NCBI GenBank assembly: GCA_902786275.1
Contig: CADACC010000004.1
Location: 1 to 49,486 of the forward strand
From: an uncultured Erysipelotrichaceae bacterium
Lineage (GTDB): Bacteria > Bacillota_I > Bacilli_A > RF39 > UBA660
DNA: 49,486 bases
Direction of reading: 5' to 3'
Part shown: positions 32,834-40,778 of the stretch, in pieces
Layout: the number at the start of each line of letters is the position of its first letter
Numbering within the stretch: the first letter of the stretch is position 1
Notes under the pieces: model-generated
Database searches by the model: none
Seen by the model: only the letters and a program-made list of their open reading frames with translations
Told to the model about the DNA's origin: nothing
Translations under genes and position numbers: made by a program

Positions 32834-32838
32834 TAACA

Positions 32839-32868
32839 AAAAAATAAGTTGATAAACTTATTTTTTTT
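32839..32868 (+). terminator. Terminator between the two lipoproteins
   Basis: AATAAGTT and AACTTATT arms around GATA, preceded by an A-run and followed by eight T residues. Confidence 0.88.
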
Positions 32869-32872
32869 ATGT

Positions 32873-32901
32873 TTTACAAAACATACTTTATTTAGTAAAA
32901 T
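32873..32901 (+). promoter_or_regulatory. Promoter of the second lipoprotein gene
   Basis: TTTACA (32873-32878), 17 nt, TAAAAT (32896-32901). Confidence 0.65.
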
Positions 32902-32926
32902 ATATATAGGAAGGAGTTACTTGTTT

Positions 32927-33307
32927 ATGAAAAAAGTTGTTGTTTTAGGTCTAGCTAGTTTATTCTTATTAACTGGTTGCGGAAACAAAGTAGTATGTAA
33001 AGGAACACAAAAAGAATCTGGTAAAAAAGTTACTATGAAAGTTACTGCTACAATGAAATCTGACAAAGTAGACAAAGTAAGTGCAAAAATGACTTTCTCT
33101 GATAAGAAAGATGCTACTGAAATGTGCGGACTAATGGAACTTGCTAATTCATTTGCTGAAAAAGATTCAGACAAAATTGACGTTAAGTGTAAGGGAAAAA
33201 CAATTGAAATCAAAGATTACGCTAAAATGTCAGGTGAATCTACTAAAGGTATGAAGAAAGCTGATTTCATAAAAGCTATGGAAGCTCAAGATTTAACTTG
33301 TAAATAG
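32927..33307 (+). CDS. Small lipoprotein, second paralogue
   Basis: 126-residue lipoprotein with lipobox LLTGC (Cys18). Mature part similar in order to its neighbour (VVCKGTQKESGKKVTMK..., then DATEMCGLM, VKCKGKTIE and terminal LTCK), with Cys positions conserved. ATG at 32927 follows AAGGAG; the frame open further upstream has no RBS and crosses the terminator. Each copy has its own promoter and terminator, so levels can differ. Function unknown. Confidence 0.78.
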   Translation: MKKVVVLGLASLFLLTGCGNKVVCKGTQKESGKKVTMKVTATMKSDKVDKVSAKMTFSDKKDATEMCGLMELANSFAEKDSDKIDVKCKGKTIEIKDYAKMSGESTKGMKKADFIKAMEAQDLTCK

Positions 33308-33323
33308 TTAAATCTTCTTCTTT

Positions 33324-33400
33324 GGCCTGTTGGTGAAGTGGTTTAACACATAACCCTCTCAAGGTTACATACATGGGTCCGAATCCCATACAGGTCACCA
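33324..33400 (+). tRNA. tRNA-Glu (CTC)
   Basis: 77 nt with encoded CCA. Acceptor GGCCTGT/ACAGGTC (one G-U), discriminator A. Anticodon stem TAACC/GGTTA with loop CTCTCAA gives CUC, reading GAG. Confidence 0.96.
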
Positions 33401-33411
33401 TAATTTGTATT

Positions 33412-33437
33412 AAAAAATCCCTTTTAGGGATTTTTTT
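33412..33437 (+). terminator. Terminator after tRNA-Glu
   Basis: AAAAAATCCC (33412-33421) and GGGATTTTTT (33427-33436), loop TTTTA. Confidence 0.93.
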
Positions 33438-33473
33438 AACTTTACACTCATATATTACTTATGGGTACATAAT

Positions 33474-33502
33474 TTGATTTTTTTATATATTTTTGATATA
33501 AT
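33474..33502 (+). promoter_or_regulatory. Sigma-A promoter with extended -10
   Basis: TTGATT (33474-33479), 17 nt, TATAAT (33497-33502), with TGA before the -10. Confidence 0.75.
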
Positions 33503-33528
33503 TTTCTTACCCCGAAAGGAATGGGTTT

Positions 33529-34056
33529 ATGAAAGAATATTATGATATTGTTTCAAATATAATTACAAGTAATGAATTTAAAAGTTTAAAAAATGATACT
33601 CATCATAATACTAACAAATATGACCATTTATTAAGAGTATCAAAGCTTTCATATAAAATAGCTAAGATAACAAAATCTGATGTTAAGGCAACTACTAGAG
33701 CTGGCGTTTTACATGATTTTTTCTTTGGTGGAAGAAAAGATTGCCAAGCAAATAGTTATTTAAACCATCCATATACTAGTGCAAATAATGCTAAAAAGTA
33801 TTTTGATATAACAGATTTTGAAAGTGACATAATTAAAACACATATGTTCCATCATACATTCTTTAGATCATTATTTCCTTTTATTAATCCTACTGAAAAA
33901 GTTAGAATTAAAGAAGGTAAACCTAAAAGTAAAGAAGCATGGATTGTGTGTTTATCCGACTTAGCAGTATCTGCGTATGAAGGATTAAGATACAACGTTG
34001 GTGGTAAAGTTGGACTTTATGCCATATTCTTATTTAATTTCTTTATAACTAGATAA
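33529..34056 (+). CDS. HD-domain phosphohydrolase
   Basis: Metal-dependent hydrolase of 175 residues, substrate not identifiable. HD-superfamily residues in order: H33 (YDHLLRV), H62-D63 (VLHDFFFG), further His in KTHMFHH (near 104-108), and the distal Asp in CLSDLAVSAYE (near 148). It resembles small stand-alone HD proteins acting on nucleotides. RBS GAAAGGAATG precedes the ATG. Single-gene unit with its own promoter and terminator. Confidence 0.88.
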   Translation: MKEYYDIVSNIITSNEFKSLKNDTHHNTNKYDHLLRVSKLSYKIAKITKSDVKATTRAGVLHDFFFGGRKDCQANSYLNHPYTSANNAKKYFDITDFESDIIKTHMFHHTFFRSLFPFINPTEKVRIKEGKPKSKEAWIVCLSDLAVSAYEGLRYNVGGKVGLYAIFLFNFFITR

Positions 34057-34083
34057 AAGATAGATATATTCTATCTTTTTTTC
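34056..34083 (+). terminator. Terminator after the HD gene
   Basis: AAAGATAG (34056-34063) and CTATCTTT (34071-34078), T-run. Confidence 0.8.
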
Positions 34084-34106
34084 ATTTTGTGATAAAATAT
34101 ATATGT

Positions 34107-34183
34107 GTCCTCGTAGCTCAGTTGGATAGAGCGGCCCCCTCCTAAGGGGTAGGTCGGAGGTTCGACTCCTCTCGGGGACGCCA
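34107..34183 (+). tRNA. tRNA-Arg (CCT)
   Basis: 77 nt with encoded CCA. Acceptor GTCCTCG/CGGGGAC, discriminator G. Anticodon stem GCCCC/GGGGT, loop CTCCTAA, anticodon CCU, reading AGG. A20 in the D loop (GTTGGATA) fits Arg identity, and AGG stands for invariant Arg residues in dut and spoVAD, so this is a normal Arg tRNA. Confidence 0.96.
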
Positions 34184-34199
34184 TTAATGAGGTGTTTAT

Positions 34200-35087
34200 A
34201 TGAAAGGTACAAGATATAATTTTGCATTAATTCATTTTATAGTAATAATGTTTTTATTATTTACAATGAATATCATACCTTTATTTTTATATATAGCTGG
34301 TATTATTACTTATTACTCAACTAAAAGAGCAATGATTAAAAGAAATAAAAAACATAAGAAATTTGATATTAAATATTTTAGAGATGATTTAAAAAAGATG
34401 TCTCCATCATACATATCATATATACTTGATTTTAAAATTGAACTTGAAAAAGATGTCGCAGCTCATATATTAAAGTTATATTTAGATAAATATATTAAAT
34501 ATGAAAATAATAAATTTGTTATAACAAGTAAAAATCAAGACGACTTACATGAATCTGATAAATGTTTATTAGATTTTGTTAAGAGTAATTTTAATGATGT
34601 AACATTTTTAGATAGATATCAAAATCAAATTAAACTAGAACTTCAAGAACAAGGATACATTACATATTTTATATCAAAAAGAGATATTATAAGTTTCTTT
34701 TCTGGATTTGCTGTAAGTTTTATAGGTATAACAACATTATCAGCAGCTAGCTCATTAAGTGGGAATCCATTATTTAAATTCATTGTAGTTCTTCTATGTA
34801 TATTATTTGTATTTGGTGTTTTCTTTTTTCCAGCTATTATAGTTGCTAAGATAATTGCCTATGTAAAATATGGTTTAGGAAAAAGAACTAAAAAAGGTGA
34901 AGAACTTTTAGAACAAATATATGGTCTTAAAAATTTCTTAAAAGATTTTTCAATTATTAAAGAAAGAAAACTTGAAGAATTATATCTTCAAGAACATTAC
35001 CTTGTATATGCATTAACTTTAGGTGTAAATAATAAAGTTGATAATGAAATACTAGATAAAATTAAAAAACATATAAATCATAAATAA
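34200..35087 (+). CDS. Membrane protein resembling the C-terminal part of DUF2207
   Basis: 295 residues. N-terminal membrane hairpin (about 8-40), a cytoplasmic helical domain (70-160), two more membrane segments (165-190, 197-228), then GLGKRTKKGEELLEQIYGLKNFLKDFSIIKER and LYLQEHYLVYALTLGVNNKV. That last block matches the end of DUF2207 membrane proteins, but the large extracellular N-terminal domain of that family is missing. Function unknown. Begins 16 nt after tRNA-Arg and may be transcribed with it. Confidence 0.75.
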   Translation: MKGTRYNFALIHFIVIMFLLFTMNIIPLFLYIAGIITYYSTKRAMIKRNKKHKKFDIKYFRDDLKKMSPSYISYILDFKIELEKDVAAHILKLYLDKYIKYENNKFVITSKNQDDLHESDKCLLDFVKSNFNDVTFLDRYQNQIKLELQEQGYITYFISKRDIISFFSGFAVSFIGITTLSAASSLSGNPLFKFIVVLLCILFVFGVFFFPAIIVAKIIAYVKYGLGKRTKKGEELLEQIYGLKNFLKDFSIIKERKLEELYLQEHYLVYALTLGVNNKVDNEILDKIKKHINHK

Positions 35088-35105
35088 TATTGTAGGAGGT
35101 TAGTT

Positions 35106-35804
35106 ATGAATTTATTAGCAAGATATATTATATACTTCATGGTCTATTCATTTATTGGATGGTTAATTGAAGTGTCTTTAGTATTTATAGGAGAAAAGAA
35201 ATTTGTTAACAGAGGTTTCCTTTTAGGACCTATCTGTCCAATATATGGCTTTGGCTTTATTTTTATAATATTAACTATTGGATCTAATACAAAAGATTTA
35301 TTAGCAGTATTTTTAAAATCAATTTTAATATGTTCAACACTTGAATATTTTACATCGTTAGTTATGGAAAAAATATTTAAAGCTAGATGGTGGGATTATT
35401 CAGATAAAAAGTTTAATATTAATGGAAGAATATGTTTAGAATATATGCTTCCATTTGGAATACTTGGAACAATTGGTTTATGTTATATACATCCATTTAT
35501 TATTTCTTTAGTAAAACTACTAAGTAGTAAATTAACAATTATTATAGCTATCATTTTATTTGTTTTATTTTTAATCGATAATATAATTTCGTTTAAAGTT
35601 ATGTCAAAAATTAAAACACAAATAAAGAAAGAAAAAGGCGATAATACAGTAGCAGTTAAAAATAAAGTAACTGATTGGCTTAAGAATAACACTATCTGGT
35701 ATCGTCATATTATAAATGCATTCCCTAAATTTGAAATTATTTCAAAAGTTAAAAAAATAACTGAAGTAATAAAGGTTAAACCTAAAAATAAAGATGTTAA
35801 ATAA
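35106..35804 (+). CDS. CmpB-type putative ABC transporter membrane protein
   Basis: 232 residues, about five membrane segments. The start LARYIIYFMVYSFIGWLIEV, then NRGFLLGPICPIYGFGF, STLEYFTSLVMEKIFKARWWDYSD and NGRICLEYMLPFGILG is the conserved pattern of the ABC_trans_CmpB (type IV permease-like) family. The transport role is unproven and no ATPase is next to it. GTAGGAGGTTAGTT is a strong RBS. Co-transcribed with the preceding gene (18 nt gap). Confidence 0.85.
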   Translation: MNLLARYIIYFMVYSFIGWLIEVSLVFIGEKKFVNRGFLLGPICPIYGFGFIFIILTIGSNTKDLLAVFLKSILICSTLEYFTSLVMEKIFKARWWDYSDKKFNINGRICLEYMLPFGILGTIGLCYIHPFIISLVKLLSSKLTIIIAIILFVLFLIDNIISFKVMSKIKTQIKKEKGDNTVAVKNKVTDWLKNNTIWYRHIINAFPKFEIISKVKKITEVIKVKPKNKDVK

Positions 35805-35892
35805 TATGTAAAAAATATATAAAGAAAATGTCAATTTGCAATAAATATACTATAATATAAATAGAGTATATATTTTTATAGGAGGGTTATTT

Positions 35893-36459
35893 ATGAAAAA
35901 ATGTCCTAAATGTAATAAAGAGGTTAAAGCAAAAGATAAGTTTTGTAGTGCTTGTGGTGAAAGTTTAACTAATGAAAAGAAGAATAAAGAATCAGGAATT
36001 AACCAAGAAGAAATCTTTAATAAAATAGGTGATAATCTTGAAAAGATTCTAGATACTGAAGATACAAGTAAAGACTATACTAAAAAAGATATAGATAATA
36101 ATAAAGGCTTAGCAATACTTTCATATATTGGTCCACTTGCGTTAATACCTTACTTTAAAGGTAAAGATTCAAAATATGTAAGATATCATGCAGTTCAAGG
36201 AATGAACTTACTTATTATATGGATTATTTATACACTTGTAGCCGCCATTTTATCAATGGTTAAAATAACTAAAAGTTGTGATCACTCTCCAATATTTGGA
36301 GTTATAAATTGTAACCAAGTAACTCCATGGTGGATTAAATTACCAATTGATATTGTTGGAATTTGTTTACTTATCCTAAGTGTTATTGGACTAGTTTATG
36401 CATTAATTGGTAAAGCAAAAAAAGTACCTCTAATTGATAAAGTAAATATTATAAAGTAG
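35893..36459 (+). CDS. Zinc-ribbon membrane protein (DUF4870-like)
   Basis: 188 residues. An N-terminal zinc ribbon (C4, C7, C18, C21), a polar linker, then three membrane segments. LAILSYIGPLALIPYFKGKDSKYVRYHAVQG matches DUF4870/Tic20-like proteins. Function unknown. TAGGAGGG precedes the ATG. Only 9 nt separate it from the methyltransferase, so they are likely one unit. A TATAAT at 35851 lacks a clear -35. Confidence 0.82.
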   Translation: MKKCPKCNKEVKAKDKFCSACGESLTNEKKNKESGINQEEIFNKIGDNLEKILDTEDTSKDYTKKDIDNNKGLAILSYIGPLALIPYFKGKDSKYVRYHAVQGMNLLIIWIIYTLVAAILSMVKITKSCDHSPIFGVINCNQVTPWWIKLPIDIVGICLLILSVIGLVYALIGKAKKVPLIDKVNIIK

Positions 36460-36468
36460 GTTATATTA

Positions 36469-37344
36469 ATGAAAATAATTAATGATTTTAAAGAATATAA
36501 ACTTCTTGATATGGCTGATGGGATGAAACTTGAAGTATGGAATGGTTTTAAACTATTAAGACCTGATCCACAAATAATTTGGAAGGAAAAAACCCATCCA
36601 GAATTATGGAATAATATAGATGCAACATACCACCGTAGTAATAAAGGTGGAGGAGAATGGGAAGTTAAGAACCCTAAACTTAATAATAAATGGGATATTC
36701 ATTATAAAGACTTAACTTTTAATTTAAAACTAATGGGATTTAAGCATACAGGTTTATTTCCAGAACAAGCTTATAACTGGGATCTTTTAATGAATACAAT
36801 AAAATCAGCTAAAGAAAATGGTTATAAAGAAGTTAAGGTTTTAAATCTATTTGCATATACGGGTGGAGCATCAATTGCTTGCCTAAAAGCAGGAGCAAGT
36901 GTAGTTCATGTTGATTCATCTCGTGGTATGGTAGATTGGGCTAAAACTAATGCTGAAGCTTCTGGTGTTTCAGATAAACCAATTAGATATATTGTTGATG
37001 ATGTAAGAAAATTTGTTAAAAGAGAAATCAAAAGAGGCAATAAATACGATATTATCTTAATGGATCCTCCATCATTTGGTAGGGGAAGTAAAAGTGAAGT
37101 TTGGACAATTGAAGATGACTTATTTGATTTGGTTAAAAATTGTTCAGAAATACTATCAGATAATCCACTTTTATTTATTATTAATTCTTATACAACAGGC
37201 TTGTCTAAAACAATATTAGAGAGTGTACTTAGATTAACAATTAATAAAAAGGGAATAATAACAAGTGATGAACTATGTATACCAATGGAAAACTCAGATT
37301 TAGTTTTACCATGTGGAAGTTATACTAGATGGGAAAAGGAATAA
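36469..37344 (+). CDS. Class I SAM-dependent methyltransferase (RlmI/YccW-like)
   Basis: 291 residues. The N-terminal third is a small beta domain. The SAM-binding motif I is VLNLFAYTGGASIACLKAGA, followed by VVHVDSSRGMVDWAKTNAE, and the catalytic-type MDPPSFGRG lies near residue 197. These are features of COG1092-like RNA methyltransferases, which act mainly on 23S rRNA. No PUA domain is visible, so the RNA target is uncertain. The gene stop lies inside the terminator that follows. Confidence 0.85.
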   Translation: MKIINDFKEYKLLDMADGMKLEVWNGFKLLRPDPQIIWKEKTHPELWNNIDATYHRSNKGGGEWEVKNPKLNNKWDIHYKDLTFNLKLMGFKHTGLFPEQAYNWDLLMNTIKSAKENGYKEVKVLNLFAYTGGASIACLKAGASVVHVDSSRGMVDWAKTNAEASGVSDKPIRYIVDDVRKFVKREIKRGNKYDIILMDPPSFGRGSKSEVWTIEDDLFDLVKNCSEILSDNPLLFIINSYTTGLSKTILESVLRLTINKKGIITSDELCIPMENSDLVLPCGSYTRWEKE

Positions 37345-37362
37345 TATTTCCTTTTCTTTTTT
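37333..37362 (+). terminator. Terminator overlapping the methyltransferase end
   Basis: GAAAAGGAA (37333-37341) and TTCCTTTTC (37348-37356), T-run after. The stop codon begins the loop. Confidence 0.88.
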
Positions 37363-37390
37363 CATATATTTAATTATGGAAGGAGAAATT

Positions 37391-37651
37391 ATGGAAATAT
37401 TAAAAGTATCATCAAAGTCTAATCCAAGTAAAGTTGCAGGTGCTATTGCAAATATATTTAGAGAAAATAAATGCCTTGAAATTCAAACTATTGGTGCAGG
37501 ATCTTTAAATCAAGCAATCAAAGCAGTTGCAATAGCAAGAGGATTTGTAACTCCTAGTGGAGAAGACATAGTTGTTACACCAGCATTTAGCGATGTAATT
37601 ATTAATAATGAACAAAAAACCGCGATTAAGTTAATTCTTGATGCAAAATAA
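37391..37651 (+). CDS. spoVS: Stage V sporulation protein S
   Basis: Small Alba-like nucleic-acid-binding protein, 86 residues, the same length as in Bacillus, where it affects coat assembly and septation in sporulation. Nearly every family block is present: MEILKVSSKSNPSKVAGAIA, IQTIGAGSLNQAIKAVAIAR, VTPSGEDIVVTPAFSDVII and TAIKLI. ATG at 37391 follows GAAGGAGAAATT; an upstream in-frame start would overlap the methyltransferase gene and its terminator. Confidence 0.97.
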   Translation: MEILKVSSKSNPSKVAGAIANIFRENKCLEIQTIGAGSLNQAIKAVAIARGFVTPSGEDIVVTPAFSDVIINNEQKTAIKLILDAK

Positions 37652-37680
37652 AAAGTTGCTTTTAAGCAACTTTTTTATTT
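37651..37680. terminator. Terminator between spoVS and the convergent gene
   Basis: AAAAGTTGCTT and AAGCAACTTTT arms with A-run on the left and T-run on the right; may serve both strands. Confidence 0.87.
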
Positions 37681-38471
37681 TACATAAGTATAAGAAGTAG
37701 TGCAAATATAGCAGTTAAAACAGCAACAATAATTGAAACGGTTTTAATACTTATATAAGCAACTTTATCACTTAGGTAGCTATTATCATCATCAAAATGT
37801 ATTGGCATTACTTTTGACTGTTTACCAGCAGCTCCAATTCTTGTTCTAGCATAACCAGTTTCATTACTAGTTCCAGCATTATTCTCTTGATTAGCGTTAG
37901 ATATTATTTCTTCCTTTTTATAATCTTGAGCAACTAAACTATATAATCTTTCATATATAATTTTAAATCCTTCAGACATTTCATTCTCTTTTAAATTAAT
38001 TATTCTAGGAATTACTATATCATTAAAACATTTATAGTAATCATATAGTTCATCTCTTAAAGTGTTTTGTGTTTTTTTAAGGGCTATATATAAATCTATT
38101 TCTTCTATAAGTTTTGTTTTTTCATAGTCATTTAGATTGTTTTTAGATGCTAATGATAAAAAATTATAAATTTTTCCTCTAATAACACTTGCATCTGCTT
38201 TATATAGATTAATACTTTCTCTTAAGTTAAAAAATAATAGGTGAGGTTCTAGTTTCCATACCCCTGGATCAATTCTTCTAACAGGATATGAGCCTAGATT
38301 TTTTTGTTCGCCTTTAACAACTCCTACAAATCCACTAATATATTTAGTGTCGCCAGAGTATTTAATTATGTTATTACTACACGAAAAAGAAGTATCATCG
38401 TTACCATGATATTTATGAAATGAATCATTAACATAGATGTCAGTAAAATTTTCTGTATTTAGTTCTGCCAT
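37680..38471 (-). CDS. Tail-anchored unknown protein
   Basis: 263 residues, cytoplasmic with a single C-terminal membrane helix (TVSIIVAVLTAIFALLLILM at the extreme end). The N-terminal half is polar and beta-like (NDSFHKYHGNDDTSFSC...), the middle helical with an NLRESINLYKADASVI block. No recognised family. A minus-strand extended -10 (TGGTAAAAT, at 38496-38504) lies about 25 nt upstream of its ATG, with AGGAAGT as RBS. Confidence 0.68.
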   Translation of the reverse strand: MAELNTENFTDIYVNDSFHKYHGNDDTSFSCSNNIIKYSGDTKYISGFVGVVKGEQKNLGSYPVRRIDPGVWKLEPHLLFFNLRESINLYKADASVIRGKIYNFLSLASKNNLNDYEKTKLIEEIDLYIALKKTQNTLRDELYDYYKCFNDIVIPRIINLKENEMSEGFKIIYERLYSLVAQDYKKEEIISNANQENNAGTSNETGYARTRIGAAGKQSKVMPIHFDDDNSYLSDKVAYISIKTVSIIVAVLTAIFALLLILM

Positions 38472-38647
38472 TTCAATACTTCCTATCTTAAATATATTTT
38501 ACCAGCAAATATTGTTAATTTCTATATATTTAGATATAAAGTGTCTTTTTTTAGTAAAATAATACTAAAAATATCTTGGTAAATAAAAATTATTATACTT
38601 TTGATTTATTTTATTAACAAAAAAGCAAATATGGTGATTTGATTAAG

Positions 38648-38690
38648 TGTTATTTCTTTGTTAATCTTTTCATCGAAAGGAGAAATAACA
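38648..38690 (+). promoter_or_regulatory. Hairpin covering the ssb ribosome-binding site and start
   Basis: TGTTATTTCT (38648-38657) pairs perfectly with AGAAATAACA (38681-38690). The 3' arm includes the last bases of the Shine-Dalgarno AAAGGAG (38676-38682) and the A of the ATG. It has no U-run, so it is more likely a translational control element than a terminator. Confidence 0.5.
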
Positions 38691-39028
38691 TGTTAAATCA
38701 AGTTGTTTTAGTGGGTAGATTAACTCAAGACCCAGAAGTAGTAACTTTAGAAGGGGGACACAAAAAATCTAGTTTTAATGTTGCAGTTCAAAGATCATAT
38801 AAAAATCAAAATGGTGAATATGAATCAGACTTTATAAGATGTATTTTATGGGATGCTATAGCAACATCTACATCAGAGTACTGTAAGAAAGGTGATATCG
38901 TAGGAATAAAGGGAAGAATACAAGTTACACAGTATGAACAAAATAATGAAAAGAAATATCTAACAGAAGTAGTTGCAGAAAAAGTAACATTTCTGTCAAG
39001 TAAGAAAGAGGAAGAAAAAGAAGAATAA
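38690..39028 (+). CDS. ssb: Single-stranded DNA-binding protein, lacking the C-terminal tip
   Basis: OB-fold protein coating ssDNA. 112 residues from the ATG at 38690 (MLNQVVLVGRLTQDPEV), chosen for the AAAGGAG RBS and the family start. Core motifs: FNVAVQRSYKNQNGEYESDFIRCILWD, CKKGDIVGIKGRIQV and VVAEKVTFL. It ends in SSKKEEEKEE rather than the DDDIPF-type acidic tip that recruits partner proteins, which suggests a secondary SsbB-like paralogue. Its start is enclosed in a hairpin. Confidence 0.94.
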   Translation: MLNQVVLVGRLTQDPEVVTLEGGHKKSSFNVAVQRSYKNQNGEYESDFIRCILWDAIATSTSEYCKKGDIVGIKGRIQVTQYEQNNEKKYLTEVVAEKVTFLSSKKEEEKEE

Positions 39029-39071
39029 TGGATATAAAGAATCAAATCTATATTTATTTAATGAAATATAA

Positions 39072-39105
39072 AAAAGAAACAGATAGCTCTGTTTCTTTTA
39101 TTATA
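39072..39105. terminator. Terminator after ssb, shared with the convergent gene
   Basis: AAAAGAAACAGA (39072-39083) and TCTGTTTCTTTT (39088-39099), 12 bp, loop TAGC. Confidence 0.88.
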
Positions 39106-39112
39106 TTTTCTA

Positions 39113-39586
39113 TTATTTTTCTTTAGTAATTGTTAATCTATCAAAACATTCTTTAGCAGATTCTTCTGATTTAGGATTTCCAATAAGAAGTCCAGTATCA
39201 GATTTTTTAACTTTTATAATGTAGTTCCATTCTGATTCTTTACCAGTTGTTGGATCACTATAACTATAGAAAGTATATTCAATTTCTCCTTTTTCTTTAG
39301 TTTCAATTACTTTTGCATTTGGATCAAGTTTAACAGCTGCTGTATATTGTTCATAGCCATCTAAAGTTATGAACATACCTTGTGATAATACTTTGCCATC
39401 TTTTTTAATTTCAAATGGAGATTCTTTAGTTAATTTATATCCATTTCCAGTTTTAAGAGATACTTTAATTTTATCCCCAGTTTCAACTTTATAAGTGTAT
39501 GAAACACTTGTTGTACATTTTCCAAGAAGTAAAACGATAGCAACAACAAGAATTATTACACCTATAATAATTTTTTTCTTATCCAT
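39113..39586 (-). CDS. Unknown secreted/anchored protein
   Basis: 157 residues with an N-terminal membrane anchor (IIIGVIILVVAIVLLLGKC) and a polar extracellular beta-rich domain. LLLGKC is not a good lipobox (Lys before Cys), so it is probably a signal anchor rather than a lipoprotein. A second Cys occurs near the end (ECFDRL). Strong AAAGGAGG RBS on the minus strand. 18 nt separate it from the upstream capA-like gene, so the two are one operon. Confidence 0.7.
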   Translation of the reverse strand: MDKKKIIIGVIILVVAIVLLLGKCTTSVSYTYKVETGDKIKVSLKTGNGYKLTKESPFEIKKDGKVLSQGMFITLDGYEQYTAAVKLDPNAKVIETKEKGEIEYTFYSYSDPTTGKESEWNYIIKVKKSDTGLLIGNPKSEESAKECFDRLTITKEK

Positions 39587-39604
39587 AAATATATCCTCCT
39601 TTCT

Positions 39605-40666
39605 CTAAAAAATTACATTCTTCGAATATTTCATGATCTTATTTAAAATGCTTTTAGCCTTGCTTCCACTTGCGGGAGTAGGTTGATAATTATTATTTCT
39701 AGATATACTCGAAATTGTTGATGGAATAATTTTTATATTATCATCATTAATTAATTTTCCATCTTTAAATGTAAATGTCTGTTGAAATATAAATGTATCT
39801 TTATCACCAGGATTAGGATTTCCACCAAAAACAAAATTTCCAAGTGAATAAAGTATATATTTATCTTTATACTTTTCTATTCCTTGCACTACATGTGGAT
39901 GAGTGCCTATTACTAAATCTACACCATTATCAATTAGATAGTGAGCTTCTCTTACCTGAGCATCAGTTTGTTGATAACTCCCTTCAACTCCCCAGTGCAT
40001 TGCAGCTATTATTAAATCACAGTTATTATCTTTTAAATATTTAATAGAGTTATCAATATCTTTATATTTCCTTGAATCAATATCTATTAAACCAAAGAAA
40101 CCAACTTTAATACCATTAATTTCTTTAATGACATATATGTCTCTGCCAAAATAATATATATCATTCTCTTTAAGAGTTTTTATTGTCTCTTCGTATCCTT
40201 TTTCTCCGTAATCATAGGAATGATTGTTTGCAAGACCAACAATTTCAACGCTGCCTTCTTTTAAAACATTTACAAAATCAGGAGTTGATTTAAAATTAAA
40301 TCTTTTTTCAACTTTTTTTGTTTCGTTTGTAAATGTACCTTCAAAGTTAACATATGTTAGATCGTCTTCTTCAAATATTGATTTTACATTTTTGTAAAAA
40401 TATGAATAATCATTATTATTATCTTTAAAAACCTTATCAAATCGATTACCATAACCAAAGTTTGTATCCCAACCAATAGTTGAATCGCCTGATGCAGTGA
40501 TCGTAAATGTTTTTATATCTTCTTTATTATCTTTCTTTTTATCTTTTTTCTTACCAAAAAAATGACTAGGTATATCAAGTGTATATTTGGATGAATATAC
40601 AAGAATAAAAGATATGCTGAATGATAGTATTATAAGAAAGATAATCATCTGAGTTATTCTTTTCAT
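39605..40666 (-). CDS. CapA/PgsA-family metallophosphoesterase-like protein
   Basis: 353 residues with an N-terminal anchor (MIIFLIILSFSISFILVY). The domain is the PGA_cap (CapA) type, related to calcineurin-like phosphoesterases and linked in Bacillus to poly-gamma-glutamate capsule. Motifs: GDSTIG, NFEGTFTN, LANNHSYDYG, AMHWGVEGSY, IDNGVDLVIGTHPHVVQGIE and YSLGNFVFGG. No capB, capC or capE nearby, so capsule synthesis itself is not implied. ATG at 40666 preferred over GTG at 40675. Confidence 0.9.
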   Translation of the reverse strand: MKRITQMIIFLIILSFSISFILVYSSKYTLDIPSHFFGKKKDKKKDNKEDIKTFTITASGDSTIGWDTNFGYGNRFDKVFKDNNNDYSYFYKNVKSIFEEDDLTYVNFEGTFTNETKKVEKRFNFKSTPDFVNVLKEGSVEIVGLANNHSYDYGEKGYEETIKTLKENDIYYFGRDIYVIKEINGIKVGFFGLIDIDSRKYKDIDNSIKYLKDNNCDLIIAAMHWGVEGSYQQTDAQVREAHYLIDNGVDLVIGTHPHVVQGIEKYKDKYILYSLGNFVFGGNPNPGDKDTFIFQQTFTFKDGKLINDDNIKIIPSTISSISRNNNYQPTPASGSKAKSILNKIMKYSKNVIF

Positions 40667-40752
40667 AGTTATCACATCTTTAAATATATTTACACTTATA
40701 TTATATAATAAAACTATAAATAAACAAAAGCATATTATTTAATTAAGTGGTT

Positions 40753-40761
40753 TGTTATAAT
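40753..40761 (+). promoter_or_regulatory. Extended -10 promoter
   Basis: TGTTATAAT, 18 nt before the ATG at 40779; the RNA would be almost leaderless apart from AGGTGAT. Confidence 0.55.
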
Positions 40762-40778
40762 GTAAATAGGTGATAATA

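Noticed and set aside
34107-34183. Possible AGG codon reassignment (reported in some uncultivated Bacilli)
   Set aside because: The CCU tRNA has Arg identity (A20) and AGG encodes invariant Arg in dUTPase DYRGE and in SpoVAD RQFRYP.
34030-34227. Reverse-strand open frame across tRNA-Arg
   Set aside because: It reads GVPERSRTSDLPLRRG, a translation product commonly mis-annotated over tRNA-Arg genes. It overlaps the tRNA and has no RBS.
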